DNA of 6,252 nucleotides from an uncultured Propioniciclava sp. (GTDB taxonomy: Bacteria; Actinomycetota; Actinomycetes; Propionibacteriales; Propionibacteriaceae): the NCBI GenBank assembly GCA_937872005.1, contig CALMPQ010000217.1, positions 1-6,252 on the forward strand. Reading direction: 5' to 3'. The translations under genes and the position numbers were made by a program. Below, one piece after another: positions 1-6,252 of this stretch. Under the pieces are notes generated by a model, which was given only the letters and a program-made list of their open reading frames with translations, searched no databases and was not told where the DNA came from. How positions within the stretch are numbered: the first letter of the stretch is position 1; each line of letters opens with the position of its first letter.

Positions 1-20
1 GCTCGCCGATCGGGTGCCTG

Positions 21-1517
21 TCACCGGGCGAGTAAGGCTCCGGCAACGCGGGTGGCGTCCCTGGCTCCCGGGGCCAGATGCGAGAGGACGCACAGGGAGT
101 CCTGGGCTTGATGCCAGAGAGCGCGCTCCAAGGAGACCGGGGACGTCCAGCCGAGGGAGCCGTACACTCCGGCGGCCTCGTGCCGTGCGGCGTAGAACTC
201 CTGGCCGGCGGCGGTGAACAGCAGAGCCAGCAGGCCGGCGTCCCGATCGGATTCGTGACGGCCCAGCGGCAGTCGACCTCTGATGTGCGCGAACAGCTTG
301 CGCGGGTCGTCGACCATGCGTTTCGCGGACGCCGTGGGCAGCAGCTTGCCGTGCTGCTTGCGGAGCAGGCCGAGGCTGACCGCGGATTCCCGTAGTGACA
401 GGACGGGGGTCGTGTTGACCTCGGTGCTAGCTGGGAAGGGCCACGTGGAGTCGATGAGTTCGAGATCGTCGGCGAGCTGCTTGACCAGGGCCGGCGGCAG
501 GTATCCCGCCTGGGTGAGCTTGAGCCCGTCGCCAATCAGGGTGAGGAGGTGGCGGTAACGGTGGGTGGTGGCGTCCAGTTCGGCGTCGGTCAGCTCGACG
601 CGTACGCGGGTAGCCCTGCTGACGAGCGCGGCGATCGGACTCAGTTGGGCGCCGCCCTGAGCGAGCAGTTGGACGATCCCGGGGTGCCATGCGTCGGGGT
701 TGAAGAGTCCTTGCTCGAGTTGTTCGTTGACCTCGGCGACGTCGAAGTGCTCCGGGTCGTAGCGGGGTGGCAGCCAGGCCAACAGCTCACGCGTCCACTC
801 GGGGTTGTCGGAGGGCTCACCACGCAGGCCGGCGAGGGCGTCCTCATAGCCAGGGACGCCACCGACGTCTTCGGGCGGGCAGGCGCGGCGTCCGGTGACG
901 CAGGAGGCGTCGGGCTGGCCGTCGACCCATGGCTCAACTCTCTCGAGCTTGAGCGTGTGGTGCCAACTGTCGCCGAAGTCGTACTCGTAGAAGAGGCGGT
1001 GCCCGGGTTCGCCGAGAACCTGGTCGAGGCGCACGTCGTTCTCAGGAATGCCGTCAGTTTCGCCCTCGCTGAGGTCGTAGTCGGTGAGGAACGGCATCAT
1101 CATGAAGTCCTTGGTGGAGGGCCCCATCTTGAACTGGTGCAGGTGGGAGTTCGTCCAACCCATGGCGACCTGAATGATGCCGTGCAGGTGACCGAGTGTG
1201 ACGTCGCTGCGCAGGCGGAGGCGGCGCCAGATCGGCGGCTTGGCGTCATCGAGGTCGAGGCGGACGACGTAGGTGGCCCGCTTGCTGCGCTTGCGCAGCA
1301 GCTTGGGCTTCGGCCGAGGTGACATGAGGTCGAATGGACCCCGACCGCCGAAAGGCTCGAAGCCCCCGAACGCCCCCAGAGCTTGGAGGACTGCCTCGGG
1401 GCTGCCGAGTTCGTCGATCAATTGCTGGGTGATGGCCTGGATGTCGGCCTGGCTGAACGGAGGTGCGTCGTCGGGTTCGGCCTCCGCGCCAGGGAACGGG
1501 ATGACGTTGTCGGCCAC
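21..1517 (-). CDS. Plasmid pRiA4b ORF-3 family protein (498 aa)
   Basis: The N-terminal half matches the pRiA4b ORF-3-like family (also called IS1096 TnpR-like passenger protein), whose molecular function is not established. Visible family motifs are PPIWRRL (residues 94-100), GHLHGIIQVAMGW (109-121), HLHQF (125-129), YEYDFGDSWHHTLKLE (177-192), the two-cysteine stretch CVTGRRACPPEDVGG (206-220) and YDPEHFDVAEVN (253-264). A Gly/Phe/Pro-rich linker (about 50-64) precedes the domain. Residues about 300-498 form a second, mostly helical-looking region with LTQAGYLPP (335-341) and SLGLLRKQHGKLLPT (381-395), which I cannot assign. No signal peptide or membrane segment is seen, so the protein is probably cytoplasmic. 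The start is GTG at 1517, chosen because GGAGGT lies 6 bases upstream. The stop is TGA at 21-23. No transposase or inverted repeats accompany it here, despite the family's link to plasmids and insertion elements. Family assignment is firm; role unknown. Confidence 0.93.
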   Translation of the reverse strand: MADNVIPFPGAEAEPDDAPPFSQADIQAITQQLIDELGSPEAVLQALGAFGGFEPFGGRGPFDLMSPRPKPKLLRKRSKRATYVVRLDLDDAKPPIWRRLRLRSDVTLGHLHGIIQVAMGWTNSHLHQFKMGPSTKDFMMMPFLTDYDLSEGETDGIPENDVRLDQVLGEPGHRLFYEYDFGDSWHHTLKLERVEPWVDGQPDASCVTGRRACPPEDVGGVPGYEDALAGLRGEPSDNPEWTRELLAWLPPRYDPEHFDVAEVNEQLEQGLFNPDAWHPGIVQLLAQGGAQLSPIAALVSRATRVRVELTDAELDATTHRYRHLLTLIGDGLKLTQAGYLPPALVKQLADDLELIDSTWPFPASTEVNTTPVLSLRESAVSLGLLRKQHGKLLPTASAKRMVDDPRKLFAHIRGRLPLGRHESDRDAGLLALLFTAAGQEFYAARHEAAGVYGSLGWTSPVSLERALWHQAQDSLCVLSHLAPGARDATRVAGALLAR

Positions 1518-1523
1518 GGTCAG

Positions 1524-1529
1524 ACCTCC
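1524..1529 (-). promoter_or_regulatory. Ribosome binding site GGAGGT for the pRiA4b ORF-3 family gene
   Basis: On the minus strand GGAGGT sits 6 bases before the GTG at 1517, inside the longer match TGGAGGTC. It is a near-perfect Shine-Dalgarno and decides the GTG start, since no ATG at a suitable place competes with it. Confidence 0.8.
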
Positions 1530-1536
1530 AGGAGCT

Positions 1537-1550
1537 CGTCACAAGTGATG
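1537..1550. promoter_or_regulatory. Small imperfect palindrome in the leader of the pRiA4b ORF-3 family gene
   Basis: CGTCAC-AA-GTGATG has arms that match at 5 of 6 positions around a 2-base centre. It lies about 20 bases upstream of the GTG start at 1517, a place where a repressor could block transcription or translation. A weak -10-like TAGGCT lies further upstream on the same strand (1591-1596) without a clear -35. Arms this short can arise by chance, so this is only a candidate operator. The rest of 1530-1631 shows nothing else I can support. Confidence 0.2.
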
Positions 1551-1631
1551 GGTCGGGGGATGCGCGCGGGGACACGGCGTCCGTGATGCGAGCCTACGAT
1601 CTTGGAGGATCTGGTGGCTACGGGGGCGCCT

Positions 1632-1775
1632 GGGGAGGATGGTGAAGTCCTCGATCGGGGTGGACGACGTGGGCCCGTACACGCCCGTGGTGACGGCGTT
1701 GTTGACCCAGATGTCAAGCGTCCCCAGCGCGAGTGCGGCGGCGCGCAGCTGGTCCCATGGGAGCGCCGGGTCAGT
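1632..1775 (-). pseudogene. Short-chain dehydrogenase/reductase (SDR) fragment
   Basis: Minus-strand translation gives about 46 residues containing DQLRAAALALGTLDIWVNNA, followed by VTTGVYGPTSSTPIEDF. The LDIWVNNA segment is the classical SDR 'NNA' motif that supports the Rossmann core, and the following residues match the stretch after it in NAD(P)-dependent SDRs (typically ending in EDF-R). The match stops abruptly after EDF: no frame continues into the expected next strand or the catalytic YxxxK. On the other side it meets the stop codon of the adjacent reductase gene, and the N-terminal TGxxxGIG nucleotide-binding motif is absent. Both ends are lost from a protein normally 250-330 residues long, so this is a non-functional remnant. 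Its reading frame differs from that of the upstream gene, so it is not a C-terminal extension of it. Confidence 0.7.
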
Positions 1776-2415
1776 GGGCGACGTGGAAGCGGCGCCGGGG
1801 GTGCCTGGGCTGCTCGATCTCGTCGAGGACCGCCAGGGCCAGGTCGGCCGCCGAGATCTGCGAGCTGCCATCGGGGCTGCGGAGCAGGACGTCGTCGCTC
1901 GTGCGGTACTCGCCGGTCTCGGTGCTGGGAACCCAGGCGCCGAACTCGGCCGGCGGGCTGAGGTAGAACCAGTCCAGGTCGTCGCCGGTCGCCTTCAGCA
2001 CCTCGAGCTTGTGGATGCCGAGGTCGGCCTCGGGGCGGACCTCGTCGGGCACCGGGTCGGCGTCGATGAGGCGGGGCCCGTCCGGCGAGACGAGCAGCGA
2101 GGAGGCCCCGCCGAGAATGCCGAGCTTCGTTCCGTGCTCCCGGGCGAGGGCGAGCACCTGGTCGAAGACGCCTTCCACCTTGCCGGCCATGTCCCCGCGC
2201 GGGGAGAGCGCCTCGAACACGACGTCGGCGTCGGTGAACGCCTGACGCAGGACTCCGGGCTCCAGCACGGAGCCCGTCAGGTACGTCACGCCCGGGAGCG
2301 GGTCGGCGGGGGCGGTGCGGCTGACGGAGAGGACCTGATGGCCCCGGCGAGCAGCCTCGCGAACGACGGCGCCGCCGGCGTAGCCGGTCCCTCCGAGGAC
2401 GGTGATGCGGGTCAT
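1771..2415 (-). CDS. NAD(P)-binding reductase, YwnB / NADH-flavin reductase type (214 aa)
   Basis: A small one-domain Rossmann protein of the NAD(P)H-binding (NmrA/SDR-a-like) group, closest in pattern to the putative NADH-flavin reductases such as Bacillus YwnB. The nucleotide-binding loop GGTGYAGG is at residues 8-15 (G8, G11, G14). DLDWFYLSPPAEF (147-158) and TGEYRTSDD (167-175) match the family's conserved DWT-SP and TG-YR segments, and ISAADLALAVLDEIEQPRH (187-205) followed by the basic-aromatic RRRF is the usual C-terminus. Its length is normal for the group. It should be cytosolic; the physiological substrate of the family is poorly known and cannot be read from sequence. ATG at 2415 is preferred over an in-frame ATG at 2448 because AAGGGA lies 8 bases before it and the Rossmann fold begins directly with MTRITVLGG. 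It is the only intact gene between about 1520 and 3215, flanked by gene remnants on both sides. Confidence 0.9.
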   Translation of the reverse strand: MTRITVLGGTGYAGGAVVREAARRGHQVLSVSRTAPADPLPGVTYLTGSVLEPGVLRQAFTDADVVFEALSPRGDMAGKVEGVFDQVLALAREHGTKLGILGGASSLLVSPDGPRLIDADPVPDEVRPEADLGIHKLEVLKATGDDLDWFYLSPPAEFGAWVPSTETGEYRTSDDVLLRSPDGSSQISAADLALAVLDEIEQPRHPRRRFHVAH

Positions 2416-2423
2416 GTGCAGTT

Positions 2424-2429
2424 TCCCTT
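2424..2429 (-). promoter_or_regulatory. Ribosome binding site AAGGGA for the YwnB-like reductase
   Basis: AAGGGA on the minus strand, 8 bases before the ATG at 2415. It supports this start over the in-frame ATG at 2448, which would add eleven residues not expected before the Rossmann strand. Confidence 0.6.
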
Positions 2430-2468
2430 CGTGCGGGTCGACGATCATCCCAACCCTGTCCCGCCTCC

Positions 2469-2570
2469 GCCTATTCCCTGTCTGGTGCCGTGCCGCGTCG
2501 CGCTCTAGCGATCCTCGGACCCGTCTTCGCGCTGGCCGGCGTCACCCTGGTCCTCGTCTCTCGTCGCTGA
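2469..2570 (+). pseudogene. Possible 3' remnant of a membrane protein gene
   Basis: One plus-strand frame ends at TGA 2568-2570 and reads AYSLSGAVPRR, then ALAILGPVFALAGVTLVLV, then SRR before the stop. This is a typical last transmembrane helix: about 19 uncharged residues, with arginine clusters on both sides. It resembles the C-terminal helix of transporters such as the major facilitator superfamily, but it is too short for a family call. There is no suitable start: going upstream, the frame soon runs into the 5' region of the oppositely oriented reductase, with no further membrane segments. Its stop lies about 30 bases from the end of the P450 remnant, as expected for two convergent genes whose 3' ends survived. 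A GTG at 2490 could in principle begin a 26-residue peptide, but no Shine-Dalgarno supports it. A chance hydrophobic stretch cannot be excluded. Confidence 0.35.
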
Positions 2571-2599
2571 CCGCAAGGACCGGCAGAGGCGGCTTGGGG

Positions 2600-3202
2600 G
2601 TCGTGAGCACGAAGTTCGCGCAGGGCGTAGCCGGCGGTGAGGTCCTCTCAGTGCATCACCGGGGCCTTCGCGACCACCAGTTCGTGGCGGAGCAGCCGGG
2701 TGAGCAGGATGTCGGTCTCCTGGATCGCCAGCGAGTTGCCCGGGCACTTGTGGTGACCGTCGCCGAAACTCATCACCTCAGGGCCGATCCCGCGCGGCAG
2801 CGGACGCCCGGGGCGCATGTCCAGCGGGCACTCGCCCACCGTGGACGCGTCGCTGTTCGCCTGACGCACGTACAGATCGATCAACTGGCCCCTGCGGATG
2901 GCCACGGTCTCCCCGTCGACCGTGAGGTCGAGGTCCCGCGCCGCCCGCCGGTAGAGGTGCCCGATGATGGGCTCGAGCCGGAGGATCTCGTGGAGGATGT
3001 CGAACCGCTCCTCCACCTCCTCGCCGGCCAGGTACCGGGCGCGGCGGTCGGCGTCCGCGAGCAGGTGCAGGACGGTCATGGAGATGAACTCGCGGGTCGT
3101 CGCCATGCCGGCGGCCCCGTAGGTGACGCACTCGATGAGGATGGCCGGCTCCCGGTAGCCCTCGGCGAGCAGGTGGCTGATGACGTCCTCTTTCGTCGGG
3201 TG
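2600..3202 (-). pseudogene. Cytochrome P450, C-terminal half, truncated and probably interrupted
   Basis: The translation contains the I-helix motif AGMATT (3095-3112), the K-helix ExxR as EILR (2978-2989) and the heme-binding loop FGDGHHKCPG (2738-2767), whose cysteine would ligate the heme iron. These are diagnostic of a bacterial P450 monooxygenase. Recognisable homology begins near HPTKEDVISHLLAEG (about 3202). The roughly 220 N-terminal residues of a normal ~400-residue P450 are missing, and the frame instead runs antisense into the ABC ATPase gene. A TGA at 2648-2650 ends the frame after KAPVMH. The codons directly after it, in the same frame, read EDLTAGYALRELR, which fits the W-x-x-L-x-x-GYxLR segment near the C-terminus of P450s, so the TGA looks like a mutated TGG tryptophan codon. 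Lacking the substrate-binding half, it cannot be a working enzyme. The original substrate is unknown. Confidence 0.85.
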
Positions 3203-3209
3203 CAAGACT
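3180..3209 (+). promoter_or_regulatory. Candidate promoter of the ABC transporter operon
   Basis: ATGACG (3180-3185) and AAGACT (3204-3209) are spaced by 18 bases and resemble -35 and -10 hexamers. The -10 candidate ends 6 bases before the GTG at 3216, the geometry expected for a leaderless actinobacterial transcript starting at the start codon. The match to consensus is only moderate (TGAC core; A, A and T conserved in the -10). The -35 lies within the P450 remnant, while the -10 is at its truncation edge. Confidence 0.3.
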
Positions 3210-3215
3210 GGTGGG

Positions 3216-3932
3216 GTGACCCAGACGCCAACGCCGCACGTGCGCGTCGAGGGGTTGTCCCGGCACTTCGGAGCCGGTGAGTCGCGCGTCGAGGTGCTCC
3301 ACGACGTGACGTTCTCGGTCGCCCGGGGAGCGCGCTGCGTCATCGTCGGCGCCTCCGGGTCCGGGAAGTCCACCCTGCTCAACGCCATCGGCGGCCTCGA
3401 CGCTCCTGACGCCGGGACGATCCACGTCGCGGGGGAGCAGGTGACGGGGAGGTCACCCAGGGAGTTGACGCGCTACCGCCGCGCGCACGTCGGGTTCGTG
3501 TTCCAGTTCTACAACCTCGTCCCGGACCTGACAGTGACCGAGAACATCCAGGTGACCGCGCAGCTCGTCCGTCGCCCCCTGGACATCGACGAGCTGCTCG
3601 AGCACCTGGGCCTGACCCAGCACCGGCACAAGTTCCCCGCGCAGCTCTCGGGCGGCCAGCAGCAGCGGTGCGCGATCGCCCGGGCCCTGGTCAAGGGCTC
3701 CGACCTCCTGCTCGCCGACGAGCCCACCGGGGCGCTGGACCGGCACACCTCCCAGCAGATGCTCGAGGTCCTGGACGACGTCCACCGGCGGTACGGCGCC
3801 ACCCTCGTCATGGTCACGCACAACGAGGCCATCACGGCCCTCGCCGACCAGGTCATCGAACTGCGCGACGGGCGCATCGTCCGCGACCGGCTCAACCCCC
3901 ATCCGCTCGCGGCCCGGGACCTCGACTGGTGA
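3216..3932 (+). CDS. ABC transporter ATP-binding protein, MacB/LolD type (238 aa)
   Basis: The cytoplasmic ATPase that powers the adjacent FtsX-like permease. All ABC motifs are intact, numbered from the GTG at 3216: Walker A GASGSGKST (45-53), Q-loop in FVFQFYN, signature LSGGQQQR (144-151), Walker B LLLADEPTG (164-172, catalytic E169) and H-loop histidine in VTHN (H202). The length and the FQFYNLVPDLTVTEN segment are typical of the MacB/LolD/FtsE-like subfamily, which usually drives mechanotransmission or export rather than import. The start is uncertain. GTG 3216 (MTQTPTPHVRVEGLSRHFG) fits the family N-terminus and a leaderless transcript; an ATG at 3180 with AGGTGG upstream would add 12 residues that overlap the antisense P450 remnant. 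The stop TGA overlaps the permease start by 4 bases, implying translational coupling and one operon. Substrate unknown. Confidence 0.95.
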   Translation: MTQTPTPHVRVEGLSRHFGAGESRVEVLHDVTFSVARGARCVIVGASGSGKSTLLNAIGGLDAPDAGTIHVAGEQVTGRSPRELTRYRRAHVGFVFQFYNLVPDLTVTENIQVTAQLVRRPLDIDELLEHLGLTQHRHKFPAQLSGGQQQRCAIARALVKGSDLLLADEPTGALDRHTSQQMLEVLDDVHRRYGATLVMVTHNEAITALADQVIELRDGRIVRDRLNPHPLAARDLDW

Positions 3933-6252
3933 ACAGGGACGCCGTGGCCCTCGGTCTCCGCCGCCAGTGGCGCGGCTTCCGCGCCACGTGGGCGCGCTGG
4001 ACCGCGATAGCCGTGCTCCTGACCGTCGGGCTGGGCGTGGTGGTGGGGCTCCTGACCTCGGCGTCCGCCACGCTGGGCGCGCTGGAACGCGGCGCGCGCG
4101 AGGGACAGCTCGCCGACGGCATGGTCGTCACCCAGATCCCGCTGACGGAGCAGCAGGTCGCCGACGTGGAGGCGCTGGGGGCGCGCATCGTCCCGACGCC
4201 GTTCGTCGACGTCCCGGGGCGGACCGCGGGCACCGACACGACCGTGCGCGTGCTCCGCGCGGACCAGGCGTTGAGCCGTCCCACGCTGGACGCCGGCGTC
4301 CTGCCCTCGGCCGACGACGAGGGCATGGTCGAGAAACTGCACGCCCGGGTGCACGGCCTGGGCGTGGGTGACACCCTGGCGGTGGACGGCCGCACCCTGC
4401 GGATCACCGGGATCGGCAGCCTTCCCGACTACGCCTCGGTCACCCCCCACGTGGGCCAGTCCGGCGACCCCGAGCTGTTCGCGCTGGTGGTGGTGGCTCC
4501 GGACGCCTTCGAGGAGGTGGCGGCCGCCCACCCGCGTGCCGTCTCGTGGGTGTACGGCTACGCCCTCGAAGGCGCCACCCACGAGCAGGTGCGCCGCCTC
4601 CTGGGCGAGGCGACCCTGGATCCGGCGAGGGCGTCCAACCCCTACGTCGCCGTGGCCACGGACGCCGCCCGCGCTGCCGGTCTGCCCGTCAGCTACCCGG
4701 CGGTGTCGCTGTTCCTGCCGGCCGACGACAACCCGCGCATCAACGGGGCCATCTCGGACGCCCGCACCACGATGGCCGTCACCCTGGTCACGACCGTGCT
4801 CGTCCTGCTGCTCGTCGCCTACGTCCTCGCCGAGTTCTCCCGGGACCGGATCGTCCGGGACTCCGTGGTCATCGGCACCCAGTCGGCCCACGGCACCAGC
4901 GAGCGCGCCCTGCTGGCCCACTACCTGGTCCTGCCGCTGGCCGTCACGCTCGCCGGCTCGCTGCTGGGGCTCCTGCTGGGCCGGGCGCTGGCCCCCTTCC
5001 TCGGACTGGTCACCGACTACTACTCGTTCCCCGCGGCCCCGGTCGAACCCACCCCGCTGGTCGCGCTGCTGAGCATCGTGACACCCGTGACCCTGGTGAC
5101 GGCGGTCAACGCCCTCGTCATCCGGTCCGCGCTGGGCCGCCCCACGCAGGAGCTGTTGCGTCCCCAGCCGGCCGGCGGGCCGGGCCTGCCGGTGCGCCTG
5201 GACCGGCTGCCCTTCGTGAGCATGTTCCGGTTGCGGCAGGCGCTCCGCACCCCCGGCAGCTACCTCCTCATCGCCGCGGGCACGTTCCTGTGCATCCTCC
5301 TGCTGGTCTTCGGGCTCGGGATGCGAAGCTCGATGGACACCTACCTGACCCGCGCCGAGGACGAACTCCTCTTCCACGACTTCTACACCCTGCGGTTCCC
5401 CGACCTGGCTGCCGTTCCGCCCGGAGGGCACGAGGCCGTGGCCGTCCCCCTGCGGGTGGTCGGGGCGGACGGGCTGCCGGGGGAGTCGCTGACCGTGCTC
5501 GGCGTGCCCGCCGACAATCCCTACTTCGCGGTGGACGTGGCCGCCCTGGGGCCGCAGGAGCTGGTGATCTCGCGGGCCGCGGCCCACAAGTACCGGCTGG
5601 GAGCAGGCGACACCCTCACCCTCCACGATGGGGAACTCTCGTGGGCCTTCGACGTCGTGGGCGTCTCCGACTACACCACCTCGGCGTTCGGGTTCACGAC
5701 CCCGGAACACGCGCGGGCGTTGGTGGATCCGGCGGTCCTGCTCGCGGCCCGGTCGATGGCCGGCGCCGGCGCCCGCCCGGGCGCTGACGACGACGGCGAC
5801 GGCGTCGTGCCCTACTACAACGCCGTGTTCTCCGACCAGCCCCTGGACATCGACCCCGACCGGCTGGTCAGCCACAGCACGCGCGAGGAGATGCTCGGTG
5901 GCGTGGAGAAGTTCAACGCCCTCCTGTCACGGATCGTGGCGCTCGTCTCGTGGTCGTCCATGTTGATCATGGTGGTGGTGCTCTACGTGCTCGTCCGCCT
6001 GGTGGTGGCCCGTCAGTGGTACTCGATCTCGCTGCTGAAGGCGCTGGGCTACAGCGATCGTGAGGTGGGCAGGCTCTACCTCGACAACTACCTGTGGCTG
6101 GTTGCGGCGAGCGTCGCCATCGCCGTCCCGACGTCGGTGGCCATCATGGGCGAGGTCTGGCGGCTGATGACGGCCCACCTGCCGATCGGCATCCCGTTCC
6201 TGGTCACCCCGGGTGACGTGGCCCTGATGGCCGGGCTCGCGCTGGGCGCCTA
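3929..6252 (+). CDS. FtsX-like ABC transporter permease, two-domain, 3' end outside window
   Basis: An open frame of 774 codons with no stop before the window end. Topology is the duplicated FtsX/MacB pattern: TM1 (about 24-43), first extracytoplasmic domain (about 50-280), TM2-4 (about 283-305, 330-352, 375-397), TM5 (about 445-465), second extracytoplasmic domain (about 466-668), TM6-7 (about 669-693, 721-742), and TM8 begun at the edge. The two outer domains share a GxGDTL motif (145-150 and 558-563) followed by a G-I/V-G-x-xDY segment, indicating internal duplication. The start GTG at 3929 forms a GTGA overlap with the ATPase stop; GTG 3944, with AGGGA a few bases before it, is a possible alternative. 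It pairs with the upstream ATPase, probably as a type VII-like exporter or lipid/lipoprotein-handling complex; the substrate is unknown. An aspartate-rich DDDGDG loop sits at residues 620-625. Probably only a few tens of residues are missing. Confidence 0.93.
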   Translation, partial: MNRDAVALGLRRQWRGFRATWARWTAIAVLLTVGLGVVVGLLTSASATLGALERGAREGQLADGMVVTQIPLTEQQVADVEALGARIVPTPFVDVPGRTAGTDTTVRVLRADQALSRPTLDAGVLPSADDEGMVEKLHARVHGLGVGDTLAVDGRTLRITGIGSLPDYASVTPHVGQSGDPELFALVVVAPDAFEEVAAAHPRAVSWVYGYALEGATHEQVRRLLGEATLDPARASNPYVAVATDAARAAGLPVSYPAVSLFLPADDNPRINGAISDARTTMAVTLVTTVLVLLLVAYVLAEFSRDRIVRDSVVIGTQSAHGTSERALLAHYLVLPLAVTLAGSLLGLLLGRALAPFLGLVTDYYSFPAAPVEPTPLVALLSIVTPVTLVTAVNALVIRSALGRPTQELLRPQPAGGPGLPVRLDRLPFVSMFRLRQALRTPGSYLLIAAGTFLCILLLVFGLGMRSSMDTYLTRAEDELLFHDFYTLRFPDLAAVPPGGHEAVAVPLRVVGADGLPGESLTVLGVPADNPYFAVDVAALGPQELVISRAAAHKYRLGAGDTLTLHDGELSWAFDVVGVSDYTTSAFGFTTPEHARALVDPAVLLAARSMAGAGARPGADDDGDGVVPYYNAVFSDQPLDIDPDRLVSHSTREEMLGGVEKFNALLSRIVALVSWSSMLIMVVVLYVLVRLVVARQWYSISLLKALGYSDREVGRLYLDNYLWLVAASVAIAVPTSVAIMGEVWRLMTAHLPIGIPFLVTPGDVALMAGLALGA

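Noticed and set aside
549..1322. Plus-strand open frame opposite the pRiA4b ORF-3 family gene
   Set aside because: The minus strand holds well-conserved family motifs here. The plus-strand product has no recognisable domain and no ribosome binding site that I can see.
21..1517. Insertion element carrying the pRiA4b ORF-3 family gene
   Set aside because: The family is linked to plasmids and IS1096, but no transposase and no terminal inverted repeats are visible in the window, and such genes are common on actinobacterial chromosomes.
2571..2599. Terminator between the convergent remnants
   Set aside because: I looked for a GC-rich hairpin with a T run and found none convincing.
2402..3280. 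Plus-strand open frame spanning the P450 remnant
   Set aside because: It is the shadow of the P450 frame (diagnostic heme loop and ExxR on the minus strand) and crosses gene boundaries into the ABC gene in a different frame.
3203..3388. N-terminal extension of the P450 frame
   Set aside because: The codons are antisense to the ABC ATPase, and the translation shows no P450 features. The open frame here is an effect of base composition, not a real P450 N-terminus.
4546..5787. 413-codon plus-strand open frame inside the permease
   Set aside because: Arg/Pro/Gly-rich composition with no hydrophobic segments. The overlapping frame starting at GTG 3929 gives a coherent FtsX-like permease over the whole stretch.
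3509..5875. Very long minus-strand open frame antisense to the ABC genes
   Set aside because: Its translation is rich in G, R, H, Q and D with no domain motifs, while the plus strand in the same place encodes clear ABC motifs and membrane helices. High GC removes stops from the antisense frame.

Overview
The window is high-GC DNA with strong G/C preference at third codon positions, GTG starts and tightly packed genes. Together with the protein types, this points to an actinobacterium (Actinomycetota). I cannot name a genus from the sequence. There are no rRNA, tRNA, CRISPR or intact mobile-element genes.

Left part (1-1517, minus strand): one complete gene for a 498-residue protein of the plasmid pRiA4b ORF-3 family. 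It has a GTG start, a strong Shine-Dalgarno and a C-terminal half with no function I can assign.

Middle part (about 1520-3215): this segment looks like a scar. The only intact gene is a small NAD(P)-binding reductase of the YwnB/NADH-flavin reductase type (1771-2415, minus). Around it lie three apparent gene remnants: a piece of a short-chain dehydrogenase just after its stop (1632-1775, minus), a hydrophobic C-terminal tail of a lost membrane protein (about 2469-2570, plus), and the C-terminal half of a cytochrome P450 (about 2600-3202, minus). The P450 has lost its N-terminal half and seems also to carry an in-frame TGA just before its last conserved segment.

Right part (3216-6252, plus strand): a two-gene ABC transporter operon of the MacB/LolCDE type. 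A 238-residue ATPase overlaps by 4 bases a large FtsX-like permease with duplicated architecture, which runs off the window end. The two proteins should form one membrane complex; the substrate is not evident. The operon's likely promoter lies on or beside the P450 truncation point.

I see no convincing undescribed multi-gene system. The most informative signals are the cluster of gene remnants and the junction between the P450 remnant and the ABC operon.
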